In this document: in pieces, positions 18,455 to 27,635 of the stretch
How the letters are laid out: every line of letters starts with the position of its first letter
Numbering within the stretch: position 1 is the first letter of the stretch
Source: Curtobacterium ammoniigenes NBRC 101786
GTDB lineage: Bacteria; Actinomycetota; Actinomycetes; Actinomycetales; Microbacteriaceae
DNA: 64,000 nt
Direction: 5' to 3'
NCBI RefSeq assembly: GCF_001571045.1
Contig: NZ_BCSV01000002.1
Location: 310,001-374,000 of the forward strand
Notes under the pieces: generated by a model
What the model was told of the DNA's origin: nothing
What the model saw: only the letters and a program-made list of their open reading frames with translations
The model's database searches: none
Program-made: the position numbers and the translations under genes

Positions 18455-19816
18455 ATGTCGATTGCGCAGTTGAATGTGCCGGCGGACATCGTCGACCGCG
18501 GTATGGAGCGCACTCCCCCATACGACTTGTTGGCAGAGCAGTCGACGATCGGCGGGATGCTGCTGTCGAAGGATGCGGTCGCAGATGTGATCGAGACGGC
18601 GCGGGCGGTCGACTTCTACATTCCGAAGCACGAGGTGATCTTCGACGCGATCCTGTCGTTGTATTCGCATGGTGAGCCCACTGACGTCATCGCCGTGACT
18701 GACGAGTTGACGAAGACCGGTCTGTTGTCGCGGGCCGGTGGCGCCGAGTATCTGCACAGCCTGACGTCGCTCGTGCCGACGGCGGCGAACGCGGGCTACT
18801 ACGCGTCGATCGTCGCCGAGAAGGCGGTGCTTCGCCGCCTGGTGGAGGCCGGTACACGGATCGTGCAGATGGGCTATGCGTCGGAGGGCGAGGTCACGGA
18901 CCTCGTCAACAGTGCGCAGGCCGAGGTGTACAACGTCGCCGGTGGGGTGCAGGCCGAGGATTACGTGCCGCTGACGGAGGCGATCGGGACTGCGATCGAC
19001 GAGATCGAGGCCGCGAAGGGCCGCGATGGTCAGATGACCGGTGTGCCAACCGGGTTCGCGCAGCTCGACGCGCTGACGAACGGGTTCCACGCGGGTCAGC
19101 TGATCATCGTGGCGGCACGGCCCGCGCTGGGAAAGTCGACGCTGGCGCTCGACCTTGCGCGCGCTGCCGCGATCAAGCACAACATGTGTGCCGCGTTCTT
19201 CTCGTTGGAGATGGGCCGTTCTGAGATCGCGATGCGTTTGTTGTCCGCCGAGTCGAGCGTGCCCCTGCAGAACATGCGGAAGGGCACGGTCGACAGCCGC
19301 GACTGGACGACGATCGCGCAGACGCGCGGACGTATCAACGATGCGCCGTTCTTCATCGACGACTCCCCGAACATGACGCTCGTCGAGATCCGCGCGAAGT
19401 GCCGACGTTTGAAGCAGCAGCACAACCTCAAGCTCGTCGTGATCGACTACCTACAGCTCATGACATCTGGTAAACGCGTCGAGTCGCGGCAGCAGGAGGT
19501 CTCCGAGTTCTCCCGAGCCCTGAAGCTCATGGCGAAAGAGCTGCAGGTGCCGGTGATCGCACTCTCGCAGCTGAACCGTGGCCCCGAGCAGCGCGCCGAC
19601 AAGAAGCCGCAAATCTCCGACCTCCGCGAATCCGGGTCGATCGAGCAGGACGCCGACATGGTCATCCTGCTGCACCGTGAGAGCGCCTACGAGAAAGACA
19701 ATCCTCGCCAGGGCGAAGCGGACTTCATCGTGGCGAAGCACCGGAACGGACCGACCGACACGATTACCGTCGCGTTCCACGGGATGTTTTCCCGGTTCGC
19801 GGATATGCCGCAGTAG
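18455..19816 (+). CDS. dnaB: replicative DNA helicase DnaB
   Basis: This 453-aa helicase unwinds DNA at the fork. The N-terminal primase-interaction domain (about 25-130; PYDLLAEQSTIGGMLLS) leads to the RecA-like motor: Walker A ARPALGKST (about 219-227), FSLEMGRSEIAMRLL, Walker B VVIDYLQLM (about 327-335) and the QLNRGPEQR finger. The ATG at 18455 has GAGGAGG upstream and matches the family start; a 61-residue upstream extension is not supported. No intein is present. Its last residues (MFSRFADMPQ) are complete. Confidence 0.95.
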   Translation: MSIAQLNVPADIVDRGMERTPPYDLLAEQSTIGGMLLSKDAVADVIETARAVDFYIPKHEVIFDAILSLYSHGEPTDVIAVTDELTKTGLLSRAGGAEYLHSLTSLVPTAANAGYYASIVAEKAVLRRLVEAGTRIVQMGYASEGEVTDLVNSAQAEVYNVAGGVQAEDYVPLTEAIGTAIDEIEAAKGRDGQMTGVPTGFAQLDALTNGFHAGQLIIVAARPALGKSTLALDLARAAAIKHNMCAAFFSLEMGRSEIAMRLLSAESSVPLQNMRKGTVDSRDWTTIAQTRGRINDAPFFIDDSPNMTLVEIRAKCRRLKQQHNLKLVVIDYLQLMTSGKRVESRQQEVSEFSRALKLMAKELQVPVIALSQLNRGPEQRADKKPQISDLRESGSIEQDADMVILLHRESAYEKDNPRQGEADFIVAKHRNGPTDTITVAFHGMFSRFADMPQ

Positions 19817-20158
19817 GGGGTCCTTGTCGACCGTCACCGCCAACTGTCTAGGCGCCAGAATTACTGTCGAATGGGGTGTCCGGGACAGTTTGGGTGGCGC
19901 TGTCGGACCTACACAAGATCACGTCATAGGTCGGGCTGATCCTTCCGGGCTCACGCCTTCGTTGAGCAGCCAAGTTCGACCGAGGCAGTCAAAGTTGAGT
20001 CGAGACGTCGCGTGTGACTCCTCACCAGGTCTCCACCTCTCGAAGACCCACCGCGGCGCCCTTATTGCACTGCTCCGAGCTGCGATCGTCGGCCCGCCTA
20101 CATCAAAATCGGCCGCTGTATCGTCCGATACGGCGGCTGGGACTTGGCGAATGGCTCG
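19817..20158. other. gene-free segment after dnaB
   Basis: Nothing recognisable is encoded on either strand. GC is visibly lower than in the preceding operon, and this is where conserved synteny ends. No tRNA or direct repeat that would mark an attachment site could be seen. Confidence 0.5.
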
Positions 20159-20983
20159 CTACATTTTGTTCAGCGTCTCCGCCAGAACGATTACGGCTTC
20201 ATAGGCGTCGGATGACGCTGATCGCCAGGTGTTTCCCGACAGCTGGAAGACACGAATTATTTCGTTGACTACGAATACCAGCGAGCCGGTCGCCTCTAAT
20301 GCGGCCGTAATCGTTATCGCCCGCGAAGGTCGCAGTGACGTGGCTGACATGTGAAGAGCAAGCATTGGTCCGGCCGAGTGCGTTGCTGTAGAAAGCTGAC
20401 TGTAGTGTTCAGCGCCCCGGCCGCCGAACGTCTTGTCCATCACAGCGGTGGCAAGTGCTGATATCTCGATGCGCAGCGGAGCGCGGAAGCCCTTTGTCGT
20501 CATAACTTCCCTAATTTCGGACTTGCGATTGCTCGCGAGTATGACGCCCCCGGCCCCATCTTCCATCTGGACACCGTGCTTAGCGGGGAAACGCAATTCT
20601 GAGTACCGCAAACTTAGGTAGCGCGTCAGCAGAGCCTCCGCGTCTTTAGATCCCAGCAAGTACCCAGCGATTCCGAGCGCCTCGACTGCGGCGCGAGCAA
20701 GTGCGATTGGGGCGAGGCTGAGGCCCGCTTGCACGAGCAGTGCGTAGCCGCGGACATGATCAAGAGCCGCAAGCGTGGTCCACCCGATCGCCTCCTGAGC
20801 GCTGGAGACAGCCCAGCTGTCCCCATCAGAAAAGTTGACAGCGTCCGCCCGCTGCAATCCCGCAACGCTTTGATCCGGAGGCGGGTCGAACATCGCCCCG
20901 ATCTCGAGTCCGCCCACCTCCGCTAACTCCAACATGCTCTCCGAAAGCACTCGCGCGTCTTCTGCGGCAATCTCGTCCTTCAT
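20159..20983 (-). CDS. hypothetical protein, low GC
   Basis: This 274-aa protein is not recognised. It is soluble or weakly hydrophobic, with an Ala-rich central helix region (LSLAPIALARAAVEALGIAG, about 88-107) and a probable C-terminal helix pair. Base composition is well below that of its neighbours and the codons include many A/T-ending ones, so recent acquisition is likely. It stands alone, convergent with dnaB, next to an IS-disrupted stub. The DNA reads as intact coding sequence, but no function should be inferred. Confidence 0.6.
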   Translation of the reverse strand: MKDEIAAEDARVLSESMLELAEVGGLEIGAMFDPPPDQSVAGLQRADAVNFSDGDSWAVSSAQEAIGWTTLAALDHVRGYALLVQAGLSLAPIALARAAVEALGIAGYLLGSKDAEALLTRYLSLRYSELRFPAKHGVQMEDGAGGVILASNRKSEIREVMTTKGFRAPLRIEISALATAVMDKTFGGRGAEHYSQLSTATHSAGPMLALHMSATSLRPSRAITITAALEATGSLVFVVNEIIRVFQLSGNTWRSASSDAYEAVIVLAETLNKM

Positions 20984-21237
20984 GGCAACAGATTGTCAGC
21001 ATGGTGTCCGGTATCGGGGAATGGCTGGCCCGTGTTTGAGGGATAAGGACGCCTGGAAGGTTCGAGATGTCGGCCGTTGTGCTGACTTCGCGTTCACGCG
21101 ACCAAGTCGAACAAGGCTGACCGCTCCGTTCAGGCACTGCGCCGAGCCGCGAGCCGCGAGCCGATCCGAGGGATCGTTCCTTGACTCCACGTGCCCAGTC
21201 CCGCTCGGAGAGGAGCCTTTTCAGGCATGCTATCTCC

Positions 21238-21375
21238 ATGGTTGCAGCGACGGTTCCCGGAACTAACAAAGCAGCAGACGGTCTGGGTCCTCTTGCGCGA
21301 CCGCTGGAGCCCGAAGAATCGCAACTCCTCGCGACGATCTGGCTCTCCGTTGCCCGCGCCGGAGAACTGTTTAGC
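21238..21375 (+). pseudogene. 5' stub of a gene cut by the ISL3 element
   Basis: An ATG at 21238 opens a frame encoding about 46 residues (including PLEPEESQLLATIWLS) that runs straight into the left inverted repeat of the insertion sequence. The LxPEExxLLxTI pattern resembles the N-terminal helix of larger actinobacterial proteins of unknown function. No continuation of the gene is found on the far side of the IS (22800-22891), so the remainder was lost, not just displaced. An alternative is that the frame is chance. Confidence 0.4.
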
Positions 21376-22799
21376 GGCTCATCGCATTTGAGGGTGTAGT
21401 TGTGGTCTGAAGCCGCCGGTTTCGAGCAGGCTGCGGGCGATGTAGTTGGTGAGGTTCCGGAAGCCGAGGGCGGAGCCGCGGAGGTGGTCGAGGCGGCCGT
21501 TGATGGCTTCGGTGGGGCCGTTGGAGGTGCCGGGCCGGTCGAAGAACGCCAGCACGTCGGTGGCGCGTTGCTGCAGGGTGCGTCCGAGGCGGCGCAGCTC
21601 GACCAGGGCCGGTGGGACGCCGGTGCGGAGGACGTCGATCACGGCCTGCAGTTCCTGCTTCCCGATCTGCTTGTCGGGGTGCCGGTAGGCGGTGACCATG
21701 CGTTGGTAGTTGCCCCAGGTCGCTTCGACCTCCACATGCTCATCGGCGCGGAACAGTGCGCTCAGGCGGGCGTGCTGGCGGTCGGTGAGGAGGTCCGCGT
21801 CGGTGTGCAGGGTGCGGCGGGCCCGGTAGAGCGGATCGGATGCTCGTCCGCGGTGGCCGTGGAGGGTCTGCTGGACACGTCTGCGGCAGCGGTCCAACGC
21901 GTCGCCTGCGAGCTTGACGACGTGGAAGGGGTCCATCACCGGGACCGCGTCGGGCAGCTCTTCCGCGGCGGCGGTCTTGAAGCCGGTGAATCCATCCATC
22001 GCGACGACCTCGATCCCGTCACGCCAGGACTGGGGTCGGGCAGCGAGCCAGTCTTTGAACACCTGCTTGGACCTGCCGGGCACCATGTCCAGCAGCCGTG
22101 CAGGTCGCGTGCGGGTGCGGTTCGGGGTGAGGTCGATGATGACGGTGACGTACTTATCGCCGCGACGGGTGTGCCGCCAAACATGCTCGTCGACACCGAT
22201 CGTGGTGACCCCATCGAGCCGGCCCGGCTGATCGATCAGCGTCCGCCGACCCTCGGTAAGGACGGCGCTGTTCGCGGTGTGCCAGGACACACCCAAACCG
22301 GCAGCGACGCGCGAGATGGTGCGGTGGTCGTTGACAAGTCCGGTCAGCGCCCACCGCAGCCCCGTCCGGGAGATCTTCGCCCTTGGTTCCGCTGCCGCGG
22401 ACACGTCCTGCCGCCAGACCCGGCCGCAGCCCGAGCAGTGGTAGCGGCGAACCCGGACCAGCAACGTCGTGGGACGGTGCCCGAACGGCTCATGCGCGAG
22501 CCGCCGGGTCACGGTGTCCCGCGGCACGCCCTCCGATCCGCAGGCCACGCACCACGGATCCGCGTCGGTCACCCGGCACTCGATGACAGCCCGGCCTGGT
22601 TCGAGATACTGCCCGACCGCCTCCAGACCGAGCTCGTCGAGACCGCAGAACGTGGTGAGGTCGGCAGGCGTGAAGGTAGCGTGGGACACGTCGAGGTCTT
22701 CCGGATGAGCGGCGTAGGAACCTTCATCATCGGGGGACCTCGACCCCTACCCGCACACCGCCACGCACGCCCCGGCTACACCCTCGTTTGCGATGAGCC
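21376..22799 (-). mobile_element. ISL3-family insertion sequence
   Basis: A 1424-bp element with 24-bp terminal inverted repeats: 21376-21399 and the complement of 22776-22799 agree at 21 of 24 positions (both start GGCTCATCGCA and end GAGGGTGTAG). It carries one complete transposase. ISL3 elements usually make 8-bp target duplications, but the flanks TGTTTAGC and GATAACTG do not match, suggesting a later deletion or recombination beside the element. Confidence 0.88.
21379..22689 (-). CDS. ISL3-family transposase
   Basis: This 436-aa DDE transposase has an N-terminal zinc ribbon (CVACGSEG at about 47-54 and CSGCGRVW at about 85-92), a helix-turn-helix region, and the transposase_12 catalytic core with GVDEHVWRH (first Asp), VVAMDGFTGF (second Asp) and a C-terminal NGPTEAINGRLDHLRGSALG (Glu). 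It is full length and apparently intact. Its stop codon lies inside the left terminal repeat, a compact layout seen in this family. Confidence 0.93.
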   Translation of the reverse strand: MSHATFTPADLTTFCGLDELGLEAVGQYLEPGRAVIECRVTDADPWCVACGSEGVPRDTVTRRLAHEPFGHRPTTLLVRVRRYHCSGCGRVWRQDVSAAAEPRAKISRTGLRWALTGLVNDHRTISRVAAGLGVSWHTANSAVLTEGRRTLIDQPGRLDGVTTIGVDEHVWRHTRRGDKYVTVIIDLTPNRTRTRPARLLDMVPGRSKQVFKDWLAARPQSWRDGIEVVAMDGFTGFKTAAAEELPDAVPVMDPFHVVKLAGDALDRCRRRVQQTLHGHRGRASDPLYRARRTLHTDADLLTDRQHARLSALFRADEHVEVEATWGNYQRMVTAYRHPDKQIGKQELQAVIDVLRTGVPPALVELRRLGRTLQQRATDVLAFFDRPGTSNGPTEAINGRLDHLRGSALGFRNLTNYIARSLLETGGFRPQLHPQMR

Positions 22800-22891
22800 G
22801 ATAACTGTCGTCGATCACACTTTTGCCTCGCGACCTCCGCGCAGGAACGGTCTGGGCAAACCGTGACCGGGCCGTGGTGCGGAGAGTGTTT

Positions 22892-24307
22892 CTAGCGAGC
22901 GCTTTCGCTGTCGGCTGGGGCGGCGACCATTGGGGTGGTCGCGTGTTCAGGGGACGGCAGGCTGATCTTCACCACCGCTCCGGGGCGTTGGTCGGCACGG
23001 TCGTCGATGCTGATCACGCCCCCATGATCTTGGGCGATTTGTCGGGCGATGGCGAGCCCGAGCCCTGTTCCGGGGCTGTTGCCGGGGCGCGTGCGTGCGG
23101 TGTCGAGCCGGGCGAACCGCTGAAAGACGTGCTCACGTTCGCTGGGCGGGATTCCGGGCCCGTCATCGGTGATGGTGATGACAGCCTGGCCGCCCCCGGA
23201 TCTGAGGTCGATCATCACGGCTGTTCGCGCGAAATGCATCGCGTTGTCGCCCACGTTGGCCAGCATCCGCGCGAGGGAGCGGCCCGACCCGTGAATGCGG
23301 GTCGCATCGAGATGGTGGGTGATGATGTCGACTCGCCCGAATCGGCGCAATCGTGTGGCCTCGGCGAGAACGATTTCGTCCAAATCGACCCACGAAGCGA
23401 CACCGTTTAGTTGTTCGCGCTCGCGGGCGAGGAACAGCAGGTCCTCGATCAGCTCCGCCATCCGCTGCACCTGTTCGTCCGCGATGGTCAGCACCTCGCG
23501 GCGCGCCGCATCGCTCTCCTCGTCGAGGGCGACCTCGAGGTGTGTTCGGAGCGCAGCGAGGGGGCTTTTCAACTCATGGGAGGCGTTCCCGACGAACTCG
23601 GCCTGTTGACGGCTGGAGCGCTCAAGGCGATCCAGCATTTGATTCATCGTCAGCGCGAGCCGGCTGATCTCGTCGTCGGTGTCGGGAACGGGCACGCGCG
23701 CAGTTATGGTTTCGGCTTGGATCAGCGCGGTGTGTTCACGGATGCGATCAACCGGGCGGAGCGCTCGGGTCGCCGACCGCCACACCACCCAGCTGAGCAG
23801 CGCGACCGTGATCGGAAGGCCAGCGCCGAACAGAATGGCGGTGTTCGTCGTCGCGGCGTTGACTTGCGTCAACGACGTGGCGATGTAGATGTGCCCCGTC
23901 TGGCCGTGCAGCCGTACAGGAGCGATCAGCACACGAAACGCTCCCGGGCCCAGCGGCAGGTTCGAGCGCGTCACGAAACGCTGCCCGCCCACCGGGACTG
24001 TGGGCAGGATCGGCGGTTCGCCTTGAATATTCGACGTCGCTGCCTGCACGGTGTTCGACGCGTCCACGACCTGGACCAACGTGGTCGCGGACCGTCCGCT
24101 TGGCACTGTCGCTCCAAGCTGTCCCGCAGCGATCGCGGACGTGACCGCAGTCACCTGGTCATGAGCAGCCTGGTCGATCGCGCGGATCAGTGACCAGCGC
24201 ACCAGTGCGACAAGCGCGACGCCAGCCACCAGCAGGGTCAGCGCCACGACAACCGCAGCAGTGGCCGTCACTCGCGGTCGGATACCGCGTCCGGTGAGCC
24301 TGATCAT
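22892..24307 (-). CDS. sensor histidine kinase
   Basis: This 471-aa membrane kinase has TM1 (about 13-35), an extracytoplasmic sensor of about 125 residues, TM2 (about 160-180), a HAMP domain (about 182-235; RPVDRIREHTALI), HisKA with phosphoacceptor NASHELKSPLAALRTHLEVAL (H at about 243) and HATPase_c with N box LANVGDNAMHFA and G boxes DDGPGIP and GTGLGLAIARQI. It is coupled to the response regulator by a 4-nt overlap. The signal is unknown; the divergent genes at 25175 and 25566 encode exported proteins that could be its targets or modulators. Confidence 0.93.
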   Translation of the reverse strand: MIRLTGRGIRPRVTATAAVVVALTLLVAGVALVALVRWSLIRAIDQAAHDQVTAVTSAIAAGQLGATVPSGRSATTLVQVVDASNTVQAATSNIQGEPPILPTVPVGGQRFVTRSNLPLGPGAFRVLIAPVRLHGQTGHIYIATSLTQVNAATTNTAILFGAGLPITVALLSWVVWRSATRALRPVDRIREHTALIQAETITARVPVPDTDDEISRLALTMNQMLDRLERSSRQQAEFVGNASHELKSPLAALRTHLEVALDEESDAARREVLTIADEQVQRMAELIEDLLFLAREREQLNGVASWVDLDEIVLAEATRLRRFGRVDIITHHLDATRIHGSGRSLARMLANVGDNAMHFARTAVMIDLRSGGGQAVITITDDGPGIPPSEREHVFQRFARLDTARTRPGNSPGTGLGLAIARQIAQDHGGVISIDDRADQRPGAVVKISLPSPEHATTPMVAAPADSESAR

Positions 24308-24999
24308 GCGTCGACGCCGCCCGGTTCCGACTGTTCAAGCAACCGGTATCCCATCCCCCGGATGGTCCTGATCCGCGATTCCGCACCCGGTTGGTCAAGC
24401 TTGCGTCGCAGATAGCCGATGTAGACCTCGATGACGTTGGAGTCAATATCAAGGTCGGCATCCCACACATGCGCGGCGATCGCGTTTCGGGACACCGTCT
24501 GCCCTTTCCGGTGCAGAAGAAACTCGATCAGCGCGAACTCCCGAGACGTGAGCGAGACCTCGTCCGCACCCACCCAACAGCGACCGCCCGCAGGATCCAG
24601 CGCGAGGTCTCCGCTGCGCAGCACCGGACCCGGGCTGCCGTTACTCCTGCGCAGCAGCGCACGAATGCGCGCGAGCAACACGACGAACGAGAACGGCTTG
24701 GCGAGAAAGTCGTCTGCGCCGCCGTCCAGGCCCCGCGCCTCGTCGAGCTCGTCACTGCGGGCCGTGAGCACGAGCACCGGGATGGACGAACCATCCCGTC
24801 GCAACTCTCGGCACACCTCATCACCGGACAAACCCGGCAGCATGACGTCGAGGATGACCAAGTCGAAATCGCCCTCCCTCGCCAGCCAAAGCCCATCCAC
24901 CCCGTTATCGGCAACCTCAACGACAAACCCGTGCGCTGCGAGCCCTCGCTCCAACGCGGCGCGCATCACCGGCTCGTCCTCAACGATCAGCAGTCGCAT
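24304..24999 (-). CDS. OmpR/PhoB-family response regulator
   Basis: This 231-aa regulator has a receiver domain (LLIVEDEPVMR; phosphoacceptor Asp in VILDVMLPG at about 50; LTARS; Lys in DFLAKPFS) and a C-terminal winged helix (about 130-225; SLTSREFALIEFLLHRKGQ and SNVIEVYIGYLRRKLD). The ATG at 24999 has GGAGG 8 nt upstream and starts directly with MRLLIVEDEP, so the 13-residue upstream extension is rejected. First gene of the pair with the kinase at 22892. The 175-bp gap to the divergent gene at 25175 probably holds both promoters. Confidence 0.93.
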   Translation of the reverse strand: MRLLIVEDEPVMRAALERGLAAHGFVVEVADNGVDGLWLAREGDFDLVILDVMLPGLSGDEVCRELRRDGSSIPVLVLTARSDELDEARGLDGGADDFLAKPFSFVVLLARIRALLRRSNGSPGPVLRSGDLALDPAGGRCWVGADEVSLTSREFALIEFLLHRKGQTVSRNAIAAHVWDADLDIDSNVIEVYIGYLRRKLDQPGAESRIRTIRGMGYRLLEQSEPGGVDA

Positions 25000-25174
25000 G
25001 CGTGGCCTCCTGCTTCCCGACTTTGCCATTGCCGCCACGCACCACCCAACCCGCAGCGTCCACAGACAGGGATCTCGGAGGTCGGCTTATCGCCGCCTTA
25101 CCGACCCCTGGCACGGTCATACACACCCCACTCAGGGGCACTCCCGGAATCCCGGAAACAACAGGAGGTCAACC

Positions 25175-25444
25175 ATGAAAAAGATCACGATCATCGGTGC
25201 CGGCGCGGCACTCGCGATCGCGCTCAGCGGCGTCGGAACAGTGGCGGCGATGGCCAGCACGCCCACGCCGGGAACCGCCACGAGCACCGTGACGGCGACG
25301 ACTCCCCCGGCATCCACACCACCGGCGTCGGACCCGAGCGAAGGCGGCACCGAGCCCGCGAGCCACGAAACCGACGGACCCGGCGGCCACCAGGACCCGA
25401 CCGGCGCGAACGTGGACCACCAGGGCGGCGCTTCCGAGCAGTAG
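25175..25444 (+). CDS. small secreted Pro/Thr-rich protein
   Basis: This 89-aa protein has a clear signal peptide (MKKITIIGAGAALAIALSGV, cleavage near AMAS at 25-29) and a mature part made of Thr/Pro/Ala (about 30-55) then Gly/His/Asp-rich residues (about 56-89). No folded domain is predicted by eye. ACAGGAGGTC precedes the ATG. It is divergent from the two-component operon and upstream of a transglycosylase-like protein, a layout consistent with control by the adjacent regulator (inference). Confidence 0.75.
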   Translation: MKKITIIGAGAALAIALSGVGTVAAMASTPTPGTATSTVTATTPPASTPPASDPSEGGTEPASHETDGPGGHQDPTGANVDHQGGASEQ

Positions 25445-25565
25445 CCCAACAACGACCGGGATGCGCGGCACCCTCACCTGCCGCGCATCCCGCGCATCCA
25501 CCCATCCACCCATCCACCGAAGCTGTCCCGCAGCACGAGAACACGACCAGGAAGGACTACCCGAA

Positions 25566-26174
25566 ATGATCCGCCGAATCGGCCTCGCCGCCGCGCTGAC
25601 CACGCTCCTGCTCGGTGCAACCCTCGCCACCAGCGCCGCAGTCGGAGCGCCACTGTCGCGGCTTTTCCCCGGAGCCACCACGATCACCGCCCTCACCTGC
25701 GGGCCGGCATCCCCCACCCTCGTGCGCGGCATCCGCGTCCCAGCGCACCCCATCGCCGGTTTCTGCCACGAACAGCTCACCAACGCCGCAGAGATCATCG
25801 CTGCCGCCGAAACGCAAGGGATCGGACCCCACACACAGGCGGTGGGCGTTATGACCGCCATCGGGGAATCCAACCTGGTCAACCTTACCCACGGCGACGC
25901 TGCCGGCCCGGACAGCCGCGGACTGTTCCAACAACGCGCCAACGGAGCATGGGGATCACTCGCCGACCGCACCGACCCATACACAGCGGCCACGATGTTC
26001 TTCACCGCGCTGGTCGCCCAGCCGGGCTGGCAACACATGTCACCCACTACGGCCGCGCACACCGTGCAGCAGAACGCCGACCCCGGCTACTACCAGCAGT
26101 TCTGGCCCCAGGCCAAAACCATCGTCCAGCAACTCACTGGCCACTACGTCCCCGACATCGTCGCGTCCTCCTAG
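25566..26174 (+). CDS. secreted lysozyme/transglycosylase-like protein
   Basis: This 202-aa exported protein has a signal peptide (about 1-27) followed by a segment like the SLT/VirB1-type wall hydrolases of actinobacteria: AVGVMTAIGESNLVNLTHGD (catalytic Glu candidate in GES, about residue 100), DSRGLFQQRANGAWGS, then a Tyr/Phe-rich stretch and AVQQNADPGYYQQFWPQA. Such proteins trim peptidoglycan. AGGAAGGA precedes the ATG. The catalytic assignment is by pattern only. Confidence 0.65.
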   Translation: MIRRIGLAAALTTLLLGATLATSAAVGAPLSRLFPGATTITALTCGPASPTLVRGIRVPAHPIAGFCHEQLTNAAEIIAAAETQGIGPHTQAVGVMTAIGESNLVNLTHGDAAGPDSRGLFQQRANGAWGSLADRTDPYTAATMFFTALVAQPGWQHMSPTTAAHTVQQNADPGYYQQFWPQAKTIVQQLTGHYVPDIVASS

Positions 26175-26460
26175 CCGCTCACGCATTGGGCACATCAGCT
26201 GACGTCCAGCACCCGGAACCGCGTCCCTGCCCCCCGGCCAGCGCGCACTGTCGCGACCCGCACCGCGGCGAACGCACCGCGTGTCCGCGACGAGCTCGGT
26301 CGGTGCACCGCGACGCTCATCCGCGCCAAGCCCGTGCGCGGCACCCGTTGGGACACCACTGCCGCCCCACGAAACGCCTCACACCACCGCGCCGGTAAGG
26401 TTAGGCTGCCCTACTCCCCCGGGGGCCAGCTACTCACACGGACACACGATTGGAGCTGCC

Positions 26461-27009
26461 ATGGGAACGGACGCGGCAGCCCCGCTCATCCCGCAGGGCG
26501 CAGAGTCGGGGCTTCTCGCTGCCGCGGCCGGCGCCGCGTTGGGGTTTTTGCAGCAATCAATGAGCGACGGATTGCATCAGCTGCGGCTGCCGCAGCTGCG
26601 CGCCGTCACCGCGCTGGTCACGTTCGGACCCGCAACACCCACCGAACTCGCGGCCCGCATCGACCGATCGGTCGAGACCACCCAGAAGATCGTCACGCAG
26701 CTGGTGCGCACCGGCCACGCCGTCCGCACACCCCACCCAGAGGACCACCGCCGCAGCATCCTCTCCGCAACCCCCGCAAGCGCATCGCTCGTCGTCGAGA
26801 TTGCGGAGACCCGCCGCCGAGCGCTCGTGCAGGTCACCGCGACGCTTGCTCCGGAAGATCGAACGGCACTGCAGCGACTGTTCACACTGCTGGCACAGCG
26901 TCCCGACAACGCCGCCGAGTTCTCCGATGCTGAACTGACCTGGTTCGGTCCTGCGCCACGCCCCTCATCCCCGAGCACCGCACGCACTGATGCTCGGCGC
27001 GAAAGTTAA
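26461..27009 (+). CDS. MarR-family transcriptional regulator
   Basis: This 182-aa protein has a winged helix-turn-helix at about residues 45-110: LRAVTALVTFGPATPTELA, a recognition helix around RSVETTQKIVTQLVRTG and a wing with the family's Asp-Arg-Arg (EDHRRSIL). MarR proteins repress near genes and respond to small ligands. The ATG at 26461 was chosen because the HTH spacing fits; upstream in-frame sequence (from 26281) is Pro/His-rich and not conserved-looking. Its target is not obvious; it may act on the secreted-protein genes upstream. Confidence 0.75.
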   Translation: MGTDAAAPLIPQGAESGLLAAAAGAALGFLQQSMSDGLHQLRLPQLRAVTALVTFGPATPTELAARIDRSVETTQKIVTQLVRTGHAVRTPHPEDHRRSILSATPASASLVVEIAETRRRALVQVTATLAPEDRTALQRLFTLLAQRPDNAAEFSDAELTWFGPAPRPSSPSTARTDARRES

Positions 27010-27062
27010 GCCTCCCGATCCATGAAGGGGACCAGCCGATCCGTTGGCTCCTCCGTCGCACT

Positions 27063-27299
27063 GTGAAGCGCCCCAGGTTTGATGCCGCATCCTTTTGAGT
27101 TGGAAGGATGGCAGTCATGCCGAAGAAGATCGATCCCGCGCTCCGGGAGCGAGCCGTCGGGCTCGTGCGTGAGCACCGGTCGGAGTACCCGTCACTGACG
27201 GCCGCGTCAGCGGCCGTGGCCCGGCAGGTTGGGGTCGGTAACGAGACCGTGCGGCGGTGGGTGCTGCAAGCCGGTATCGACGACGGCACCCCGTGACGG
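27063..27299 (+). pseudogene. IS3-family orfA remnant with left end
   Basis: TGAAGCGCCCCAGGTTTGAT (27063-27082) looks like an IS3-family terminal repeat. It is followed by an ATG at 27108 and 62 codons of an OrfA helix-turn-helix (MPKKIDPALRERAVGLVREH and VARQVGVGNETVRRWVLQAG). The frame ends at a TGA inside the normally conserved DDGTRPGVTSEE segment (here DDGTP then stop), and no orfB or right end follows. A dead fragment. Confidence 0.75.
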
Positions 27300-27359
27300 G
27301 GTGACCTCGGTCGAGCATGCGAAGACATTGTCGCGCAGATAGCGATCGAACATGTCGGC

Positions 27360-27635
27360 GTGCACGCGCTGTCGCCGGACATCGCGCAACGTCTCGAAGA
27401 GCCGTTGCACTGGGTTCAGTCTGGCGTGCCCGCGGTTGAATTCGACGACGCCGTCCTCACACCGTGGCAGATCGTTCTCGTGGGGTGGGTTGGCGCCATC
27501 ACCCTGCGTGGCGATCAGCCGGCGTCGCTGCCAGAGGCGACTGCGGATCTGCGCTTTAACGCGTTGTTGGTCAAGATGCTCGAGTACTCGAGCGTGGCAA
27601 CGGCTTGGAGAGACCATGAGCGCGCTGCTTCGTGA
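27360..27635 (+). CDS. hypothetical protein
   Basis: A 91-aa frame of good actinobacterial codon bias and no recognised domain. It has a short hydrophobic patch (WQIVLVGWVGAITL, about 38-51). It overlaps the next frame by 20 nt. Its start may lie upstream, within debris at the IS3 fragment edge, so it could be the 3' part of a larger gene. The opposite strand is also open here, which lowers confidence. Confidence 0.35.
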   Translation: MHALSPDIAQRLEEPLHWVQSGVPAVEFDDAVLTPWQIVLVGWVGAITLRGDQPASLPEATADLRFNALLVKMLEYSSVATAWRDHERAAS

